Below, one piece after another: positions 61,907-64,000 of a stretch of 64,000 bases of DNA. The DNA comes from Paenibacillus harenae. Its GTDB lineage: Bacteria > Bacillota > Bacilli > Paenibacillales > Paenibacillaceae. The translations under genes were made by a program, and so were the position numbers. The stretch covers positions 930,001-994,000 of the forward strand of contig NZ_JAUSST010000001.1 in the NCBI RefSeq assembly GCF_030812415.1, read 5' to 3'. Positions within the stretch are counted from its first letter, which is position 1, and the number at the start of each line of letters is the position of its first letter. The notes under the pieces are model-generated. The model was not told the origin of the DNA. It did not search any database and saw only the letters and a program-made list of their open reading frames with translations.

Positions 61907-62863
61907 TCAATACTCCTCCCTGAATCTTCTTGCAACGTATTGGGCAAGAATATTAAGCAAGAACGTAATAACGAACAATGTCATGCCTACTGCGAATATC
62001 GAGCCGTATTCAACGGTTCCGTGCGGCGTATCGCCTAAGCTGACTTGAACGATGTATGCGGTCATTGTCTGAATGCTGTCAAGCGGATTGGCCGTCATGT
62101 TAGGCGTCGAGCCGGCTGCCAGCGTCACAATCATCGTTTCGCCAATGGCACGAGAGAATGCCAATACCGCGGAAGCTACAATACCCGACAGCGCTGCAGG
62201 CACGACGATCTTAAGAGCAACCTCGAACCGCGTCGCGCCAAGCGCATAGGCGCCGTCTCGCAAGCTGCGCGGCACGGATGACATCGCGTCCTCGCTTAGC
62301 GAGCTTACCATCGGAATAATCATGATTCCGACTACGATGCCGGCGCTAAGCGCGTTGAATATGCCTGCGCTCGGGAAGATGCTTTGAATAATCGGCGTAA
62401 TAAAGCTTAGCGCGAAATATCCGTACACGATCGTCGGTATGCCCGCGAGCACCTCCAAAATCGGTTTAATGACTTTCCGAACCTTCTTCGGCGCGTATTC
62501 CGATAAATAAATGGCACTAGCAAGGCCGATCGGCACGGCAACGAGACATGCGATAACCGTAATCATCAGCGTTCCGGAAAGCAGCGGCAGCACCCCGAAG
62601 CTCTTAGGCGGGATTAGCGGCGACCATTTCGTTCCGAACAAAAAGTCCAGTATCGGTATCGTCTTGAAAAACTGATAAGTTTCCGTTAGCAGCGTTACAA
62701 CGATTCCGATCGTTGTCATGATGGATACGGACGCGCATAGAAACAGCAAAATCGGCATTACTTTATTCATGATGCTGACGCGCTCGTTTTTGAATTTGTA
62801 TGCGTCGACTTTTACAGGTGCGTTTTTCGCATTGTCATTGCTTTGCAGAGCTTCGCTTTGCAT
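61907..62863 (-). CDS. pstC: Phosphate ABC transporter permease PstC
   Basis: The 318-residue permease has a cytoplasmic N terminus (1-35), six helices, [36 protein letters not shown] (EAA type) and [18 protein letters not shown] precedes ATG 62863. It forms the phosphate channel with PstA. A hairpin separates it from pstS. Confidence 0.96.
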   Translation of the reverse strand: MQSEALQSNDNAKNAPVKVDAYKFKNERVSIMNKVMPILLFLCASVSIMTTIGIVVTLLTETYQFFKTIPILDFLFGTKWSPLIPPKSFGVLPLLSGTLMITVIACLVAVPIGLASAIYLSEYAPKKVRKVIKPILEVLAGIPTIVYGYFALSFITPIIQSIFPSAGIFNALSAGIVVGIMIIPMVSSLSEDAMSSVPRSLRDGAYALGATRFEVALKIVVPAALSGIVASAVLAFSRAIGETMIVTLAAGSTPNMTANPLDSIQTMTAYIVQVSLGDTPHGTVEYGSIFAVGMTLFVITFLLNILAQYVARRFREEY

Positions 62864-62914
62864 GCCGGCGGCCTCCTTCTTGCCATTTACAATTCATTTA
62901 CATTATCGGCGAGA

Positions 62915-62946
62915 AAAATGTGATGTCCCGCGAGACATCACATTTT
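62915..62946 (-). terminator. Attenuating hairpin between pstS and pstC
   Basis: AAAATGTGATGTC (62915-62927) pairs perfectly with GACATCACATTTT (62934-62946) over 13 bp around a 6-base loop. On the minus strand it ends in TTTTTCTC. It probably ends most pstS transcripts so that binding protein exceeds permease and ATPase. Confidence 0.8.
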
Positions 62947-62965
62947 CGCACCAAGCCAAAGCTTA

Positions 62966-63967
62966 TTATTGGATTTTGGCTGCTTCTGTTGCGTATTGCT
63001 CATCTGGAAGCGCTACGTAGCCAACTTCTCCAGCCAATGCTCCAATGTTATCGATATAGAATTTCGCGAACTCTTTCACTTCAGGACGCTCAAGCTCTTT
63101 GTTGTTCACGTAGATGAAGAGCGGGCGGGACAACGGTGCGTATGAGCCGTCTTTGATCGTGTCGTACGTAGGCTCGATTGGACCGGATCCACCGTCGATT
63201 GGAACGACTTTCAGCTTATCCGCGTTTTCTTCGAAGTATGCGAACCCGAAGTAGCCGATGCCGTATTTGCTGCCTGAAACGCCTTGAACGAGTGCGTTGT
63301 CGTCTTCGCTGAAGCTGATTGCTTCATCGTTACGAATGCCTGCTTTATCAAGGATTGCTTCGTTGAAGTAGTCGTAAGTGCCGGAATCGGCGCCTGGCGA
63401 GAACATAACGATCGGCTCAGCCGGGAAAGTATCGCGAACGTCTTTCCAAGTTTTTACCGTGCTGCCAGTCATGAAGATTTTGTTCAATTCTTCAACCGTC
63501 AGGTGGTCGATGAAATCATTGTCTTTGCTAACGACGACCGACAAACCGTCGAACGCTACCGAAAGCTCTGTATACTCAATGCCTGCGTCTTTGCAAGCAG
63601 TTGCTTCTTCGTCTTTGATCGGACGCGATGCGTCTGCGATCGCGATCTCTGCTGCGCAGAATTGCTTGAAGCCGCCGCCTGTGCCGGATACGCCGACTGG
63701 TACGCGAACATCTGCATGCTCTTTGTTGAATTCTTCAGCCGCAGCTTCCGTCAGCGGGAACACCGTGCTGGATCCGTCTATTTTAATTTCGCCCGAAAGC
63801 TTGGCCGCTTCTTCAGTTGGAGCGTTCGTTGCCACATTGTTCGTTGCTGCTCCACCATTATTTTCCGTATTTCCACTATTGGCGTTATTGCCGCATGCTG
63901 CAGCGAATACGACCAACATGGACATCATCAACATTAGAACGACTTTACCCTTTTTCCCCTTAAACAA
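62966..63967 (-). CDS. pstS: Phosphate-binding lipoprotein PstS
   Basis: The 333-residue protein has a signal peptide ending FAAAC (lipidated Cys25 from TTG 63967), an Asn/Thr-rich linker and the phosphate-binding fold: IDGSSTVFPLTEA, VSGTGGGFKQF, SRPIKDEE and SPGADSGTYDYFNEAIL. The open frame reaches GTG 63976, but GGAG then abuts it; TTG 63967 is nine bases away. It captures phosphate for PstCAB. A Pho box would lie beyond the window edge. Confidence 0.95.
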   Translation of the reverse strand: MFKGKKGKVVLMLMMSMLVVFAAACGNNANSGNTENNGGAATNNVATNAPTEEAAKLSGEIKIDGSSTVFPLTEAAAEEFNKEHADVRVPVGVSGTGGGFKQFCAAEIAIADASRPIKDEEATACKDAGIEYTELSVAFDGLSVVVSKDNDFIDHLTVEELNKIFMTGSTVKTWKDVRDTFPAEPIVMFSPGADSGTYDYFNEAILDKAGIRNDEAISFSEDDNALVQGVSGSKYGIGYFGFAYFEENADKLKVVPIDGGSGPIEPTYDTIKDGSYAPLSRPLFIYVNNKELERPEVKEFAKFYIDNIGALAGEVGYVALPDEQYATEAAKIQ

Positions 63968-64000
63968 CTCTACCACTCCTCTTAATTTGTCTAGTATGGG

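Overview
The window reads as chromosome of a spore-forming Gram-positive of the Paenibacillaceae (Paenibacillus/Cohnella type). Evidence: strong AGGAGG ribosome sites, an alpha/beta-type small acid-soluble spore protein, the sporulation membrane protein YtaF, the run nrdR/SASP/transglycosylase/coaE/ytaF/mutM/polA, several CUT1/Lpl-type sugar importers with YesMN-like two-component systems, and an intact pst operon. No prophage, CRISPR array, rRNA or insertion sequence was recognised.

The left 49 kb is accessory and regulatory. After two Gfo/Idh/MocA oxidoreductases and an ArsR-controlled cluster (FMN reductase, two SnoaL-like proteins) comes a seven-gene minus-strand operon at 13.6-5.1 kb: GH172 (DUF2961), solute-binding lipoprotein, two permeases, membrane-anchored GH43, membrane-anchored GH172 and cytoplasmic GH43, with a divergent AraC regulator. 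Its enzyme set points to furanosides (arabino- or fructofuranosyl glycans), partly trimmed at the cell surface, imported and finished inside. Next come a membrane protein interrupted by an in-frame TAG, a sigma factor/response regulator/kinase operon, an aldo/keto reductase, a broken regulator-like gene, a palindromic repeat, a tRNA-Ala relic, a frameshifted membrane gene, and a MarR/ArsA-type operon sharing a TACGA-NN-TCGTA operator. A GH95 enzyme with a divergent AraC regulator adjoins an lpl importer with its own kinase and regulator. Then follow a MacB/FtsX-type exporter divergent from a DesKR-like system, a 7TMR-DISM kinase with an HD-GYP regulator, a BtrH_N/DUF4872 protein with a DoxX-like protein, a YtrA/YtrB-like exporter operon, and an SDR/TetR pair.

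The boundary at 47.4-49.6 kb carries tRNA-Ala(GGC), a decayed direct copy of its 3' end and terminator, and two 165-180-base direct repeats flanking SDR/tetR. It looks like an old tRNA-linked insertion site.

The right 14.5 kb is housekeeping: nrdR, SASP, transglycosylase, coaE, ytaF, mutM, polA, a GGDEF-EAL pair of cyclic-di-GMP proteins, and phoU-pstB-pstA-pstC-pstS (minus strand, pstS first), with a hairpin between pstS and pstC.

Starts were re-chosen from ribosome-site spacing, so several genes are shorter than their longest open frame. Five genes appear to start with TTG, and one permease probably with ATT. Family calls come from motifs read by eye; no database search was run.
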